Assembly (NCBI GenBank): GCA_963605405.1
Contig: CAVCUP010000010.1
Span: 1 to 64,000 of the forward strand
Direction: 5' to 3'
Length of the DNA: 64,000 bases
DNA from: Paratractidigestivibacter sp963605405
GTDB lineage: Bacteria > Actinomycetota > Coriobacteriia > Coriobacteriales > Atopobiaceae
Position 1 is the first letter of the stretch. Each line of letters begins with the position of its first letter. Positions 52,761 to 61,314 of this stretch are shown in pieces. The position numbers were made by a program, and so were the translations under genes. The notes beneath the pieces are model-generated. The model was not told the origin of the DNA. It saw nothing but the letters and a program-made list of their open reading frames with translations, and did no database searches.

Positions 52761-54683
52761 ATGACCGCCGCAACGCCGCACCCGCTCGACATACTCCGCC
52801 AGACCTTCGGCTACGAGAGCTTCCGGCCCCACCAGGCCGAGATAGTCGACGCCGCGCTCGCGGGGCGGGACGTGCTCGCCGTCATGCCGACCTCGGCCGG
52901 CAAGTCAATCTGCTACCAGGTACCTGCCATAACAATGGCGCAGACCTCGGGCGGGTTGACCGTTGTGGTTTCTCCCTTGATATCGCTCATGGCAGACCAG
53001 GTAGGCGCGCTCATCCAATGCGGCGTCGCGGCGAGCTGCCTCAACTCCACGCTTGGCGCCGACGAGCAGGAGAGCGTCCTTCTCGGCATCGCGTCCGGCG
53101 CGCTCACGCTCGTCTACGTGGCGCCCGAGCGGCTCGACGACGAGCGCTTCCTTAGGGCGGCGACGGCCCGCGGCGTGGCGCTTCTCGCGGTTGACGAGGC
53201 ACACTGCATCAGCCAATGGGGAAACGACTTCAGGCCTTCTTACCAGCGGATTATTGAGTTTATCCAGGCGCTCCCGACGCGTCCGCCGGTTATGGCGCTC
53301 ACTGCGACGGCGACGCGCCGGGTCCGCGAGGACATCGCCGCGGCGCTCGGGCTCGCCGACCCCTTCAGCGTGGTGGCGAGCTTCGACCGACCGAACCTTT
53401 CCTTCTCCGTCGAGCGCCCGCAGAGCGGTGCCGACAAGGACCGCCGGCTGCTGCGCTTCTGCCAGGCGCGCGAGGACCGCAGCGGCATCGTCTACTGCTC
53501 GAGCCGTCGCGCCGTCGAGGAGGTCTGCGACTACCTGGGCACCCATGGGCTTCTTACCACGCGGTACCACGCCGGACTTTCCGCCGGCGAGCGGGAGCGC
53601 AACCAGGACGACTTCCTCTACGACCGCTCGCGGATCATGGTGGCCACGAACGCCTTCGGCATGGGCATCGACAAATCGAACGTGAGCTACGTCGCCCACT
53701 ACAATCTCCCGAGCTGCCTGGAGAACTACTACCAGGAGGCGGGCCGCGCCGGACGAGACGGCACCAAGGCGGAGTGCGTGCTCTTCTACTCCCCCGGCGA
53801 CGTGCATACCCAGGAGTTCCTCATCTCGCGCAGCACTCGGGAGGACCTGAGCACCGAGGAACTCGCCGAGCTGCGCGAGCAGGACGAGGGCCGCCTGCGC
53901 CAGATGGTCTTTTACGCCACCACGAACGACTGCCTGCGCTCTTTTATCCTGCGTTACTTCGGGGAGGAGGCGCCGACGCACTGTGGCAACTGCGGCAACT
54001 GCCTCGAGGAGTTCGAGGAGATCGACGCGACCACCGACGCCTTGAAGATCGTAAGCTGCGTGGCGCGCCTAGGGCAGCGCGGGCGGACCGTCGGGGCCTC
54101 GACCATCGTGGACATCCTGCGCGGCTCGCGCGCCGAGAAGATCCTCGCGTCCGGATTCGACCAGCTCAGCACCTACGGCATCATGGCCAACGTGCCCGTG
54201 CCGCGCATTCGGTCGCTCATCGACGAGCTCGTCTACCGCGGGCTGCTGGCCCGGGCGGCGGGCAAGTTCCCCACCATCTCGCTTACCGAGGCGGGGGTCG
54301 CGTTCATGCGCACGCGCACGGTCGACGGGGGCGCGCTGGTTGTTAAAGTCGCAAAGGCAAAGCCGCGCCCAAAGAAGGCGTCCCGGATCGGCGGCGGCGC
54401 AGGCGCGAGAGACGCGGGACCCGCGGCCACGGCCGAGTTGTCCGAGGCCGACCAGCGTCTCTACCAACGCCTCGCCAACCTGCGCGGCGAGCTCGCGCGC
54501 GAGCAGCAGGTGCCGGCCTACTTCATCTTTAGCAACGCGACGCTCGCAGACATGTGCGCCAAGCGCCCCGCCACCGCTGACGAGTTCCTCGAGGTCTCCG
54601 GCGTCGGCGCAAAGAAAGCCGAGGCCTACGGAGAGAAGTTCCTCGCCGCCATCAATGCCATCGAGGACACGACGGTGAGCTAA
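52761..54683 (+). CDS. recQ: ATP-dependent DNA helicase RecQ
   Basis: RecQ helicase of 640 residues that unwinds DNA 3' to 5' in recombinational repair. Motif I is VMPTSAGKSICYQ (K48), motif II is LAVDEAHCISQWGNDFRPSY (DEAH), and motif VI is YYQEAGRAGRDG. A zinc-binding cluster is at THCGNCGNCLEEFEEI, then the winged-helix RQC domain and a C-terminal HRDC domain (LYQRLANLRGELAREQ...VSGVGAKKAEAYGEKFL). ATG 52761 has GAGAGGAA upstream. It is complete. Confidence 0.96.
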   Translation: MTAATPHPLDILRQTFGYESFRPHQAEIVDAALAGRDVLAVMPTSAGKSICYQVPAITMAQTSGGLTVVVSPLISLMADQVGALIQCGVAASCLNSTLGADEQESVLLGIASGALTLVYVAPERLDDERFLRAATARGVALLAVDEAHCISQWGNDFRPSYQRIIEFIQALPTRPPVMALTATATRRVREDIAAALGLADPFSVVASFDRPNLSFSVERPQSGADKDRRLLRFCQAREDRSGIVYCSSRRAVEEVCDYLGTHGLLTTRYHAGLSAGERERNQDDFLYDRSRIMVATNAFGMGIDKSNVSYVAHYNLPSCLENYYQEAGRAGRDGTKAECVLFYSPGDVHTQEFLISRSTREDLSTEELAELREQDEGRLRQMVFYATTNDCLRSFILRYFGEEAPTHCGNCGNCLEEFEEIDATTDALKIVSCVARLGQRGRTVGASTIVDILRGSRAEKILASGFDQLSTYGIMANVPVPRIRSLIDELVYRGLLARAAGKFPTISLTEAGVAFMRTRTVDGGALVVKVAKAKPRPKKASRIGGGAGARDAGPAATAELSEADQRLYQRLANLRGELAREQQVPAYFIFSNATLADMCAKRPATADEFLEVSGVGAKKAEAYGEKFLAAINAIEDTTVS

Positions 54684-54814
54684 AGCCAGCAGAATCCAAC
54701 TGGTGTTTCTCATCTTCGTATTCGCACAAATACTCACATGCCAACCCAAGGAGGCCCACGGGTCAACCCCCATTGTGTGCGGGAGTCTGGCTCAAGCGAC
54801 ACTAATGCGCCCGT

Positions 54815-55108
54815 CTAGCTAAACGCAGCGTAGTTCGAACGCTGATGAAACACTCGATAGATAACGGCTTGGTCGTCTTCCACACGATAAATTACGACCC
54901 ATCGACCTGCCAGCAATTTTCGAAAATCACGGCCCGCCAGAACACGGTCCTGATGGAGCGCCCCCATCAACGGATAAGCCTCGAGCAAAACAGCTTTATC
55001 CAATACGATGTCGGACGGAAAAGGTTCGCGACCATCGTTTAAAACATGATATTCGTCAAGCTTACGAAGGTCTTCATACGCTTGAGGAAGAAATCTTAGC
55101 GAAGCCAT
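54815..55108 (-). CDS. RelE/ParE-superfamily toxin
   Basis: Toxin of 97 residues (MASLRFLPQAYEDLRKLDEYH, GRDFRKLLAGRWVVIYRVEDDQAVIYRVFHQRSNYAAF) with the compact beta-rich fold of mRNA-cleaving RelE-like toxins. The start shares one base with the stop of the upstream antitoxin gene, the usual arrangement. The target, ribosome-bound mRNA or gyrase, cannot be told from sequence alone. Confidence 0.88.
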   Translation of the reverse strand: MASLRFLPQAYEDLRKLDEYHVLNDGREPFPSDIVLDKAVLLEAYPLMGALHQDRVLAGRDFRKLLAGRWVVIYRVEDDQAVIYRVFHQRSNYAAFS

Positions 55109-55383
55109 TAGGCGACAACGGAGGCGCTGCGGCCAGCCGCAAGCATGGAACGGACCTCAGGGAGAGAATATGACTTTCCCGTTCTCAAATACTCCGCCTC
55201 GGCTTCGAGAATCGCAGCACGCTCGTTTAGCGCGGCTTCGCGCTCAAGATACGCATCGTGGCTCATGAGGACAATATCCTCTGCGCCGTTTTTGGTAACG
55301 AATATGGGCTCACCAGATTCGCGGGCCTCCGCTGTCACCCCAGCGTAATCATTACGCAGGGTCTTTGACGAAATGATGCGCAT
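55108..55383 (-). CDS. Phd/YefM-family antitoxin
   Basis: Antitoxin of 91 residues. The N-terminal half is a Phd/YefM DNA-binding fold (MRIISSKTLRNDYAGVTAEARESGEPIFVTKNGAEDIVLMSHDAYLERE) and the charged C-terminal helix should wrap the toxin. It is first in the operon and likely autoregulates at the A/T-rich sequence just upstream (55384-55435). Confidence 0.9.
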   Translation of the reverse strand: MRIISSKTLRNDYAGVTAEARESGEPIFVTKNGAEDIVLMSHDAYLEREAALNERAAILEAEAEYLRTGKSYSLPEVRSMLAAGRSASVVA

Positions 55384-55446
55384 GTATACCTCCCATACCG
55401 TAAATCGTGCATCAATTGTACCACGTTATTTACCCATGCCTGAGGA

Positions 55447-55758
55447 CTACGGCGGACCCTCGTCGGCTGCATCAGCCGGTGCCTCCCCACCCCCAGCTCG
55501 CCGAGGCGGGCGGCTCATCACGTACCAGCGGTTCGTGTCCCACCACAGGTGCGTCTGGTAGCCGCCGAACCACACGGTAAAGCGCGTGCCCCGGCCGGTA
55601 CCGAGGCACGCCCAACTCTCCCGCCGGCTCACCTTGGTGATCTCGTAGGCGCGCCCCGGTCGCCACAGCACGGCGATGGGCGTGAGGGCCCCGTCGGCGT
55701 CGATCTCGCACCGCACACGAACATAGCGCCGCGTGCGCTTCTCGGTACCTTGCGCCAA
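55447..55758 (-). CDS. Hypothetical protein, small, Trp-rich C-terminal half
   Basis: Small basic protein of 103 residues, not recognised. It has a beta-strand-like core (RRYVRVRCEIDADGALTPIAVLW ... TRFTVWFGGYQTHLWWDTNRWYVM) and a proline/alanine-rich tail. Coding potential is supported by the conserved-looking core; nothing around it tells its function. Confidence 0.6.
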   Translation of the reverse strand: MAQGTEKRTRRYVRVRCEIDADGALTPIAVLWRPGRAYEITKVSRRESWACLGTGRGTRFTVWFGGYQTHLWWDTNRWYVMSRPPRRAGGGEAPADAADEGPP

Positions 55759-55891
55759 GCTGTCCCTCCCCCGTTGTTCATCGCCTACTCGGAACGCGTG
55801 TTCCTAGTATGCCACGGGCGCGGGACAACAAACGTGTGTTCCGTAAATTTAGGTAGTGCGGCGGCGCTTCTTGCCCGCCCTCGCTAGCCAA

Positions 55892-56584
55892 TCAGTAATG
55901 GCACAAAACGACCCCGCGCTCCTCCACGTACGCAAGGACGCGCTCGTCGCAGAGGGCATCGAGCTCCCGGACACGCTGGACGTTATAGGAGCTCGACCGA
56001 TACAGCTCAAGGTCGCAGAACCCGGGGTGGCACATGAGCTCGATATCCTCCCCCTCATGCTCGGCCATGATCCGCAGAAGGGTGTCGGCCGTGGCTGCCT
56101 GGTCCCAGAAACCGTCAACGTAGGTGAAGCGCCCATATCTGCGCAGCTCAACGCCGTATTCATCGGCAAGCTCGCTTGCCACCTCAAGCTGACGCTCATT
56201 GAAGTCATGCACGCCGTGGTGGGAGTCAAAGTGCGTGGGCCGGCGTCCCATCACCTCGATAAACCGCTCGACCTGCGCCTTCCACTCCGCCTTGACCTCG
56301 GCCATATTCAACTCGGCCGCATAGACTTCCTTGCGTGACAAAAACTCACCGTCAGGAGCCGTGAAGGTCCGTCCCGCCGTGAGCGGACGCCCCAACGTCA
56401 AATTGAGGTGCACGCCGATGCCCAGCCCGTCACAGCCCCGAACCGCCTCACGCGCAAAATCAAGATAGCGGCTGTTGCCAAGCGCCGTCGTAGAGCGCAG
56501 GATACCGCGGCGGTACGCCTCCACAATGCCCAGCGTGTTCGCCTTGGTGTAACCAAGGTCATCTCCGTTGACCACGAACCTCAT
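55892..56584 (-). CDS. ChbG/YdjC-family carbohydrate deacetylase
   Basis: Metal-dependent deacetylase of 230 residues. The metal motif is MRFVVNGDDLGYTKANTLG (Asp-Asp) with GIGVHLNLTLG (His) and PTHFDSHHGVHDF (His). ChbG removes an acetyl group from chitobiose-type sugars so that they can be degraded further. I chose ATG 56584 (GAGGAG upstream), dropping the short extension to 56599. It lies behind the EIIB gene with a hairpin between them and probably acts on the PTS-imported, phosphorylated sugar, hinting at an N-acetylated substrate. Confidence 0.87.
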   Translation of the reverse strand: MRFVVNGDDLGYTKANTLGIVEAYRRGILRSTTALGNSRYLDFAREAVRGCDGLGIGVHLNLTLGRPLTAGRTFTAPDGEFLSRKEVYAAELNMAEVKAEWKAQVERFIEVMGRRPTHFDSHHGVHDFNERQLEVASELADEYGVELRRYGRFTYVDGFWDQAATADTLLRIMAEHEGEDIELMCHPGFCDLELYRSSSYNVQRVRELDALCDERVLAYVEERGVVLCHY

Positions 56585-56604
56585 AATCAAACTCCTCACA
56601 AACG

Positions 56605-56640
56605 AGAAAACGAGGCGCCCCGCCGCGCAGGACGCCTCGC
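56605..56640 (-). terminator. Hairpin between EIIB and ChbG genes
   Basis: On the minus strand GCGAGGCG and CGCCTCG pair around a GC-rich loop, followed by TTTTC. It is weak, so some transcripts may read through into the deacetylase gene. Confidence 0.5.
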
Positions 56641-56683
56641 AATCGATCAGATAAACCGCGAGCGATTGAGCTGTCGCCCGTAT

Positions 56684-56986
56684 TTAGTCTCCGAGCGCCT
56701 TCTTAACCTGAGCGATGACCTTAGCCCCGTCCATCATGCCATACGCCATCATGTCGATGGACTCAACAGGCTTCTCGGGGAAAAGTCCCTGGATACGGGC
56801 GAGCTCGAAGCGGACCTGGGGCCCAAGGAGAATAACGTCGGCATCGGCGCCGAAGGACTGCGCCTCAGAGATGGGGTGCGCGGCGATGGTGGCCTCGTAG
56901 CCCTGGTCGTCGGCGGCCTTCTGCATCTTGGTCACGAGCAGGCTGGTGGACATACCCGCGGCGCAGAACAGGACGATATTACGCAT
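56684..56986 (-). CDS. PTS lactose/cellobiose-family EIIB
   Basis: Phosphocarrier domain of 100 residues. MRNIVLFCAAGMSTSLLV holds the phosphocysteine C8 and the P-loop-like CAAGMSTS. It passes phosphate from EIIA (60950-61273) to the sugar entering through EIIC. It stands 99 bp behind the EIIC gene on the minus strand. Confidence 0.94.
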   Translation of the reverse strand: MRNIVLFCAAGMSTSLLVTKMQKAADDQGYEATIAAHPISEAQSFGADADVILLGPQVRFELARIQGLFPEKPVESIDMMAYGMMDGAKVIAQVKKALGD

Positions 56987-57085
56987 GGTAGTTTCCTTTC
57001 GGTCGCGCCCGCTCGGCGGACGTGCGGTTGACTAATCAGAATTCTAACTGTCTGGAAAGAATACGCTTGGAGCTTCTCTCGGTTT

Positions 57086-58414
57086 CTACTCGGCGGCCTG
57101 CGCGTTCTCGGCGTCGACAAGGGTCTTGTCGTAGGCGCGGATGAACGGAGTGCAGATCACGAAGTCGACGGCGAGGAGCACGAACCACAGGACGATGGTC
57201 TTGGGGTCCATCGTGGAGAGGAACGCCTGCAGGGGTCCGGGAACGGTGAAGGGCAGCGTGATGTAGAACTTGCCGAGGATGCCGGCGTCGGCCAGCAGGT
57301 AGTAGCTGGAGAAGTTGATAATCGAGCAGATCAGCAGCGGGATATAGGTGAAGACGTTGAGAACGGTCGGCAGGCCGAAAATCATCGGCTCGTTGATGTT
57401 AAAGAGGCAGGGCACCGAGGCGACCTTGGCCACGCTCCTGAGCTGCGAGGACTTGGCAAAGACCAGAACGACGAGCAGAATGGCCAGGTAGGTGATCCAG
57501 CCGCCGAAGGCGCTGTTGGAGTAACCGGCAAAGATGTACTGCATGGGCTCGCCGGCCTGGTAGGCCTCGAGGTTGGCGGCGACGGCGGCGGTGGTGATGG
57601 GGCTCGTCACGACGGAGACCATGTTGGCGCCGTGGATGCCGAAGAACCAGAAGGTGGTCATGATGAAGTTGATGACCAGGACAGAGGGCAGGCTGCCGGT
57701 GGCGGAGAGCAGCGGCTGGAAAATCGTGTAGACGAGCGAAGTCAGGCCGGCGCCGGTGAGGCTCGTGCACAGGACGTTGAGCAGGGTGAAGCCGACGACG
57801 GAGATGACCATGGGGATAAGCACGTTGAACGGCGCGGCGACGTTGGGCGGCACGGTATCGGGCAGCTTGATGCTCACGTTGTGCACAGCGCACTGGTGGT
57901 TGATCTCGACGACAGCCAGCGCCACGATCATGGCACCGAACATGTAGGAGGCGCCGAGCTTGGCAATGGTGATCGTGCCCGCCGAGAGATCAACGGCCTC
58001 GCTCACGCACAGGAACACGAGTAGCGCGCACAAGGCGTTGTTCACGCCGTCCATCTTGTAAGTCTTGGCGAGCTCGTACGCCACGCCGCAGACCACGTAG
58101 AGCGAGATAACGCCGATGGTCATGTAGTACGGGACCATCAGGACACTTGCGTTGGCGGTCGCCCACGAGGACCAGGCAAGAAGGAAATCGAAGAAGAAGT
58201 TGCCGCCGGTCAGGCCCGAGGGAACGGGAGGCGCGGCGAGAAGGCACGCGAAGCCGCCGACGATCGTGATAGGAATCATGACCGTCATGCCGTCGCGGAC
58301 CGCGGCCAGGAACTTCTGCTGAGAGATCTTCATACCGACGGGAACGACGGTGCGCTCCATCACTGCTTGGAACTTGTCCATAAAGGACTGCTTTGGTGCG
58401 GTGGCCTCACTCAT
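57086..58414 (-). CDS. PTS lactose/cellobiose-family EIIC permease
   Basis: Membrane permease of 442 residues with about ten helices, of the Lac/Cel family (VMIPITIVGGFACLLAAPP, FFGIHGANMVSVVTSPI, PCLFNINEPMIFGLP). NEPMIFGLP is the conserved substrate-site loop. It imports and, with EIIB, phosphorylates a beta-linked or amino sugar disaccharide. The start ATG 58414 has GAGAAGGGAAG upstream. It is divergent from a ceramidase-like gene; the space between holds two palindromes. Confidence 0.93.
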   Translation of the reverse strand: MSEATAPKQSFMDKFQAVMERTVVPVGMKISQQKFLAAVRDGMTVMIPITIVGGFACLLAAPPVPSGLTGGNFFFDFLLAWSSWATANASVLMVPYYMTIGVISLYVVCGVAYELAKTYKMDGVNNALCALLVFLCVSEAVDLSAGTITIAKLGASYMFGAMIVALAVVEINHQCAVHNVSIKLPDTVPPNVAAPFNVLIPMVISVVGFTLLNVLCTSLTGAGLTSLVYTIFQPLLSATGSLPSVLVINFIMTTFWFFGIHGANMVSVVTSPITTAAVAANLEAYQAGEPMQYIFAGYSNSAFGGWITYLAILLVVLVFAKSSQLRSVAKVASVPCLFNINEPMIFGLPTVLNVFTYIPLLICSIINFSSYYLLADAGILGKFYITLPFTVPGPLQAFLSTMDPKTIVLWFVLLAVDFVICTPFIRAYDKTLVDAENAQAAE

Positions 58415-58490
58415 GGGGGCTTCCCTTCTCTCTAGTCGATCGGGTCGTTAGCGCGGCCAGTGCGCTTTGCGATTCAGAATGTATGCGAAA

Positions 58491-58556
58491 TTGAATGGCC
58501 ATTCAACCTAAATACCATTTACCGATTCATCCATTCGGCAAACGGTAAATGGCCAT
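58491..58556. promoter_or_regulatory. Palindromic operators between the PTS EIIC and ceramidase-like genes
   Basis: TTGAATGGCCATTCAA (58491-58506) is a perfect 16-bp palindrome; ATGGCCAT recurs at 58549-58556. CCATTTACCG (58514-58523) and CGGTAAATGG (58543-58552) form a second, wider inverted repeat. The RpiR regulator encoded in the plus-strand operon is the most likely binder. Confidence 0.6.
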
Positions 58557-58606
58557 TCATCGTGTATGCTAGTCGCCAATAGCCGCCCAGACTCTCCAAG
58601 GAAGTG

Positions 58607-59842
58607 ATGAATACCGTGTTTTACATCGGGTTTGATAAAACTGACATCACACCTTCCGCTCCATGCCGCATGGCAGGGTATAGTCGCGAAGGCTTAAGTA
58701 CTTCGATTCTAGACCCCATTCAAATCAATTCATGCTCATTCAAGATGAATGACGAAACGTTCATTCTCACCGTGCTCGACTCAATTATGTTGGAAAGCGA
58801 GTTCTGCGACCTGGTGAAGGCGGGCGTCACGGCGGCCACCGGAGTGGCGGCCGACCATATCGTGGTGGCCTGCATCCACACGCACTCGGCGCCCGCCTTC
58901 TTTAAGCTTGCCTTCGAGGACACCGTGGTCGAGCCCACGCTTCGCGCCGAGGCGCTGGCCAAGATGACCCAGAGCGCCGCCGCGGCCCATGCCCGCATGG
59001 TGCCCGCCAACTGCACGTTTGAGTCGATGGAGGTCGAGGGTCTCTACGGCAACCGCAACGTCAAGGGCGGCGTCGAGGATAAGCGCTGCTATCTCGCGTC
59101 GTTTACCGGCGAGAACGGTTCCCCGCTGGGTGCTGTCTTCAATATCTCCGCTCACCCCACGATTCTCAACGGCTCGAGCACCGCGCTCTCGGCCGACCTC
59201 ATCGGCCAGGTCCGTCTGCGCCTCGAGCGCGAGCTCGGCTGCGGGGTCCTGTGCACCAACGGCACCTGTGGCGACGTCTCGACCCGCTTCTACCGCAAGG
59301 CCTCGGGCATGGACGAGCTCATGGGCACCGCAGACGCGCTCTTCTCGCAGTTCGTGGAGAAGCGCGAGCAGATCGGGCTTCCCACCTTCGGCCAGCCGCT
59401 ATCCGGACGCGTCGAGCACCCGGCGACCTTCGACGCCGCGACCGACGCGGACTGGCAGGAGATGACCGCGCGCCTGCAGGCCGACCTGGACTCCGCTGGC
59501 CCCTCCCCTATGACGAGCTTCCTTATGGAGCGCCAAAAGATCAAGGCCCGCACGAGCCCGATTCACCTGAACCTCATCAGCCAGTTCTACGTCTTCGGCA
59601 ATCTCATCGTGGTGGCGCTACCAGGCGATATCTGCAGCGAGCTGGGCCGCCGCATAAAAGCTGCCTTCCCCACCCACCAGGTCGTGATCATCGGCTACGC
59701 CAACACCTACTGCAACTACCTGGTGCCCGACTGCGACTACGGCAAGTACTTCGAGACGTACAACTCGCGCCTGGCCCGCGGCGAGGCCGACGCCTTTGTT
59801 GCCCAGGTAATTGGTAGCATTGAGTCATTGATTGCTGAATAG
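58607..59842 (+). CDS. Neutral/alkaline ceramidase-like hydrolase
   Basis: Protein of 411 residues resembling the N-terminal domain of neutral/alkaline non-lysosomal ceramidases (MNTVFYIGFDKTDITPSAPCRMAGY at the start; VACIHTHSAPAF and ISAHPTIL give metal-site histidines; GTCGDVSTRFY). There is no signal peptide, so it should act inside the cell. Related bacterial proteins are found near sugar genes and may cleave amide or other bonds of sugar derivatives; ceramide as substrate is unlikely here. ATG 58607 has AAGGAAG upstream. It is the first gene of a plus-strand operon with rpiR, a small gene and EIIA. Confidence 0.82.
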   Translation: MNTVFYIGFDKTDITPSAPCRMAGYSREGLSTSILDPIQINSCSFKMNDETFILTVLDSIMLESEFCDLVKAGVTAATGVAADHIVVACIHTHSAPAFFKLAFEDTVVEPTLRAEALAKMTQSAAAAHARMVPANCTFESMEVEGLYGNRNVKGGVEDKRCYLASFTGENGSPLGAVFNISAHPTILNGSSTALSADLIGQVRLRLERELGCGVLCTNGTCGDVSTRFYRKASGMDELMGTADALFSQFVEKREQIGLPTFGQPLSGRVEHPATFDAATDADWQEMTARLQADLDSAGPSPMTSFLMERQKIKARTSPIHLNLISQFYVFGNLIVVALPGDICSELGRRIKAAFPTHQVVIIGYANTYCNYLVPDCDYGKYFETYNSRLARGEADAFVAQVIGSIESLIAE

Positions 59843-59867
59843 CTATTCACTGACCCCTGGAGGAGCC

Positions 59868-60620
59868 ATGAACCCGTTCGAGCAGATGGAACTCAAGCAG
59901 AGTGCGTTCACCGCCACCGACCGCGAGGTCCACGACATGGTCGTGAACAACGTTGACGACGTGCTGCGCGGAAGCGCCACGTCACTGGCCCGCGACTTCA
60001 ACATCTCGCAGCCCGCCATCACTCGCTTTTGCAAGAAACTCGGTTACAACGGGTTCGCCGAGTTCAAGAGCGCTCTGTACCAGTACCACAAGTCGGCCGC
60101 GATGTCCGACTCGCCCGAGACGGCCGTAGACTGGTACTGCAAACTGCTGCAGAGCCTGCCCGCCGCGATGAACGAGGCCGACGTCGACGGCATCGCGACG
60201 AGACTAGCCTCTTCCCGTCAGGTCGTGACGACGGGCTTCCACAAGAGCGCGCTGCCCGCACAGCTCCTCGACCTCAACCTGGTCAAGTTCGGCATCCTCT
60301 CGAAGTTCAGCTCATACGATCAGCTCACCACTTCCCAACGCTCATACACGAGTGACGACACGCTGGTGGTCTTCTCGGCCGCGAGCGACGTCTATAAGGA
60401 AACGCTCGCGTCGATCCGCGAGAACGACGCGGCACGTCAGCCTCACATCGTCCTCGTCACCATGAGCACGCGTAGCCCGCTGCGCAAGCTTGTCGACGAC
60501 GTCGTCTGGCTGCCGAGTTACCAGAACCAGCGATACACGCAGTACTTGGAGAGCCAGGTCAGCGCCATGGTTTTTGTGGACCTGCTCACCAACGCGTTAG
60601 CACAGAAGGCCTCGGCGTAA
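59868..60620 (+). CDS. MurR/RpiR-family transcriptional regulator
   Basis: Regulator of 250 residues. The N-terminal helix-turn-helix (TATDREVHDMVVNN...SATSLARDFNISQPAITRFCKKLGYNGFAEFK) precedes a SIS sugar-phosphate-binding domain (RQVVTTGFHKSALPAQLL, TLVVFSAASD). It likely senses the phosphorylated PTS sugar. I chose ATG 59868 with GGAGGAG upstream; an earlier frame start at 59832 overlaps the ceramidase-like gene. Confidence 0.92.
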   Translation: MNPFEQMELKQSAFTATDREVHDMVVNNVDDVLRGSATSLARDFNISQPAITRFCKKLGYNGFAEFKSALYQYHKSAAMSDSPETAVDWYCKLLQSLPAAMNEADVDGIATRLASSRQVVTTGFHKSALPAQLLDLNLVKFGILSKFSSYDQLTTSQRSYTSDDTLVVFSAASDVYKETLASIRENDAARQPHIVLVTMSTRSPLRKLVDDVVWLPSYQNQRYTQYLESQVSAMVFVDLLTNALAQKASA

Positions 60621-60670
60621 GACCGGGGCAACGACCGGGGCCGCGGGCCCCACAGAAGAAGGGACTGACC

Positions 60671-60880
60671 ATGATCGGCATCAACTGCACTATGTACCAC
60701 GACAAGCTCCGCGCCTACGTCGAGGCGATGGACTCCCCCAAGTGCACCTACGTCAGCGAAACCGCGATGGAGGTCCTCTTCGAAACCACCGACGACGCCC
60801 TGGCCTTGACCGAGGTAAAGAAGGCCCTGAAGGCCACGCCGGAGTTCAAGGCCGTCTATTTCCAGATTCACCAGAAGTAA
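60671..60880 (+). CDS. Small conserved-looking protein of the PTS operon
   Basis: A 69-residue protein, MIGINCTMYHDKLRAYVEAM then ...FKAVYFQIHQK, not recognised. AAGAAGGGA before ATG 60671 and the compact alternating pattern support translation. It lies between rpiR and EIIA in the same direction, so a role with the PTS or a sugar-processing enzyme is likely but unnamed. Confidence 0.65.
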   Translation: MIGINCTMYHDKLRAYVEAMDSPKCTYVSETAMEVLFETTDDALALTEVKKALKATPEFKAVYFQIHQK

Positions 60881-60949
60881 CGGTTCCTCCGACCATCCCA
60901 TCAAATAAACCGCACGTAAACCAGCGTTTTAGCGAGAAAGGACCAGCTG

Positions 60950-61273
60950 ATGTCCCCCGAAGTCGAAACCGCGAGCTTCCAGATCATCGCGTCCGTGGGA
61001 ACCGCCCGATCCAACTACATCGAGGCCATCGACAAGGCCGCTGCCGGCGACTTCGACGCCGCCGACGCGCTCATCGCCGAGGGCGAGCAGATCTTTACCG
61101 CCGGTCACAACGCCCACTTCGGCCTCATTCAAAAGGAGGCCGAGGGCAACCCGAGCGAGTTCGCGCTGATTCTGATGCACGCCGAGGACCAGCTCATGAG
61201 CGCCGAGGGCTTCGGCATCCTTGCCAAGAAGTTCGTCGCGCTCTACCGCAAGCTGGCCGAGCAGGGGGCTTAA
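60950..61273 (+). CDS. PTS lactose/cellobiose-family EIIA
   Basis: EIIA of 107 residues, all-helical, with the phosphorylated H77 in LILMHAEDQLMSAEGF. Glycine and lysine positions before it (GLIQKEAEGNPSEF) fit the Lac/Cel family. It takes phosphate from HPr and passes it to EIIB, encoded on the other strand of the same cluster. Confidence 0.95.
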   Translation: MSPEVETASFQIIASVGTARSNYIEAIDKAAAGDFDAADALIAEGEQIFTAGHNAHFGLIQKEAEGNPSEFALILMHAEDQLMSAEGFGILAKKFVALYRKLAEQGA

Positions 61274-61314
61274 GGAGAAGCGGCCCAAACACCGCGATCG
61301 ACTCATATTCAGCG

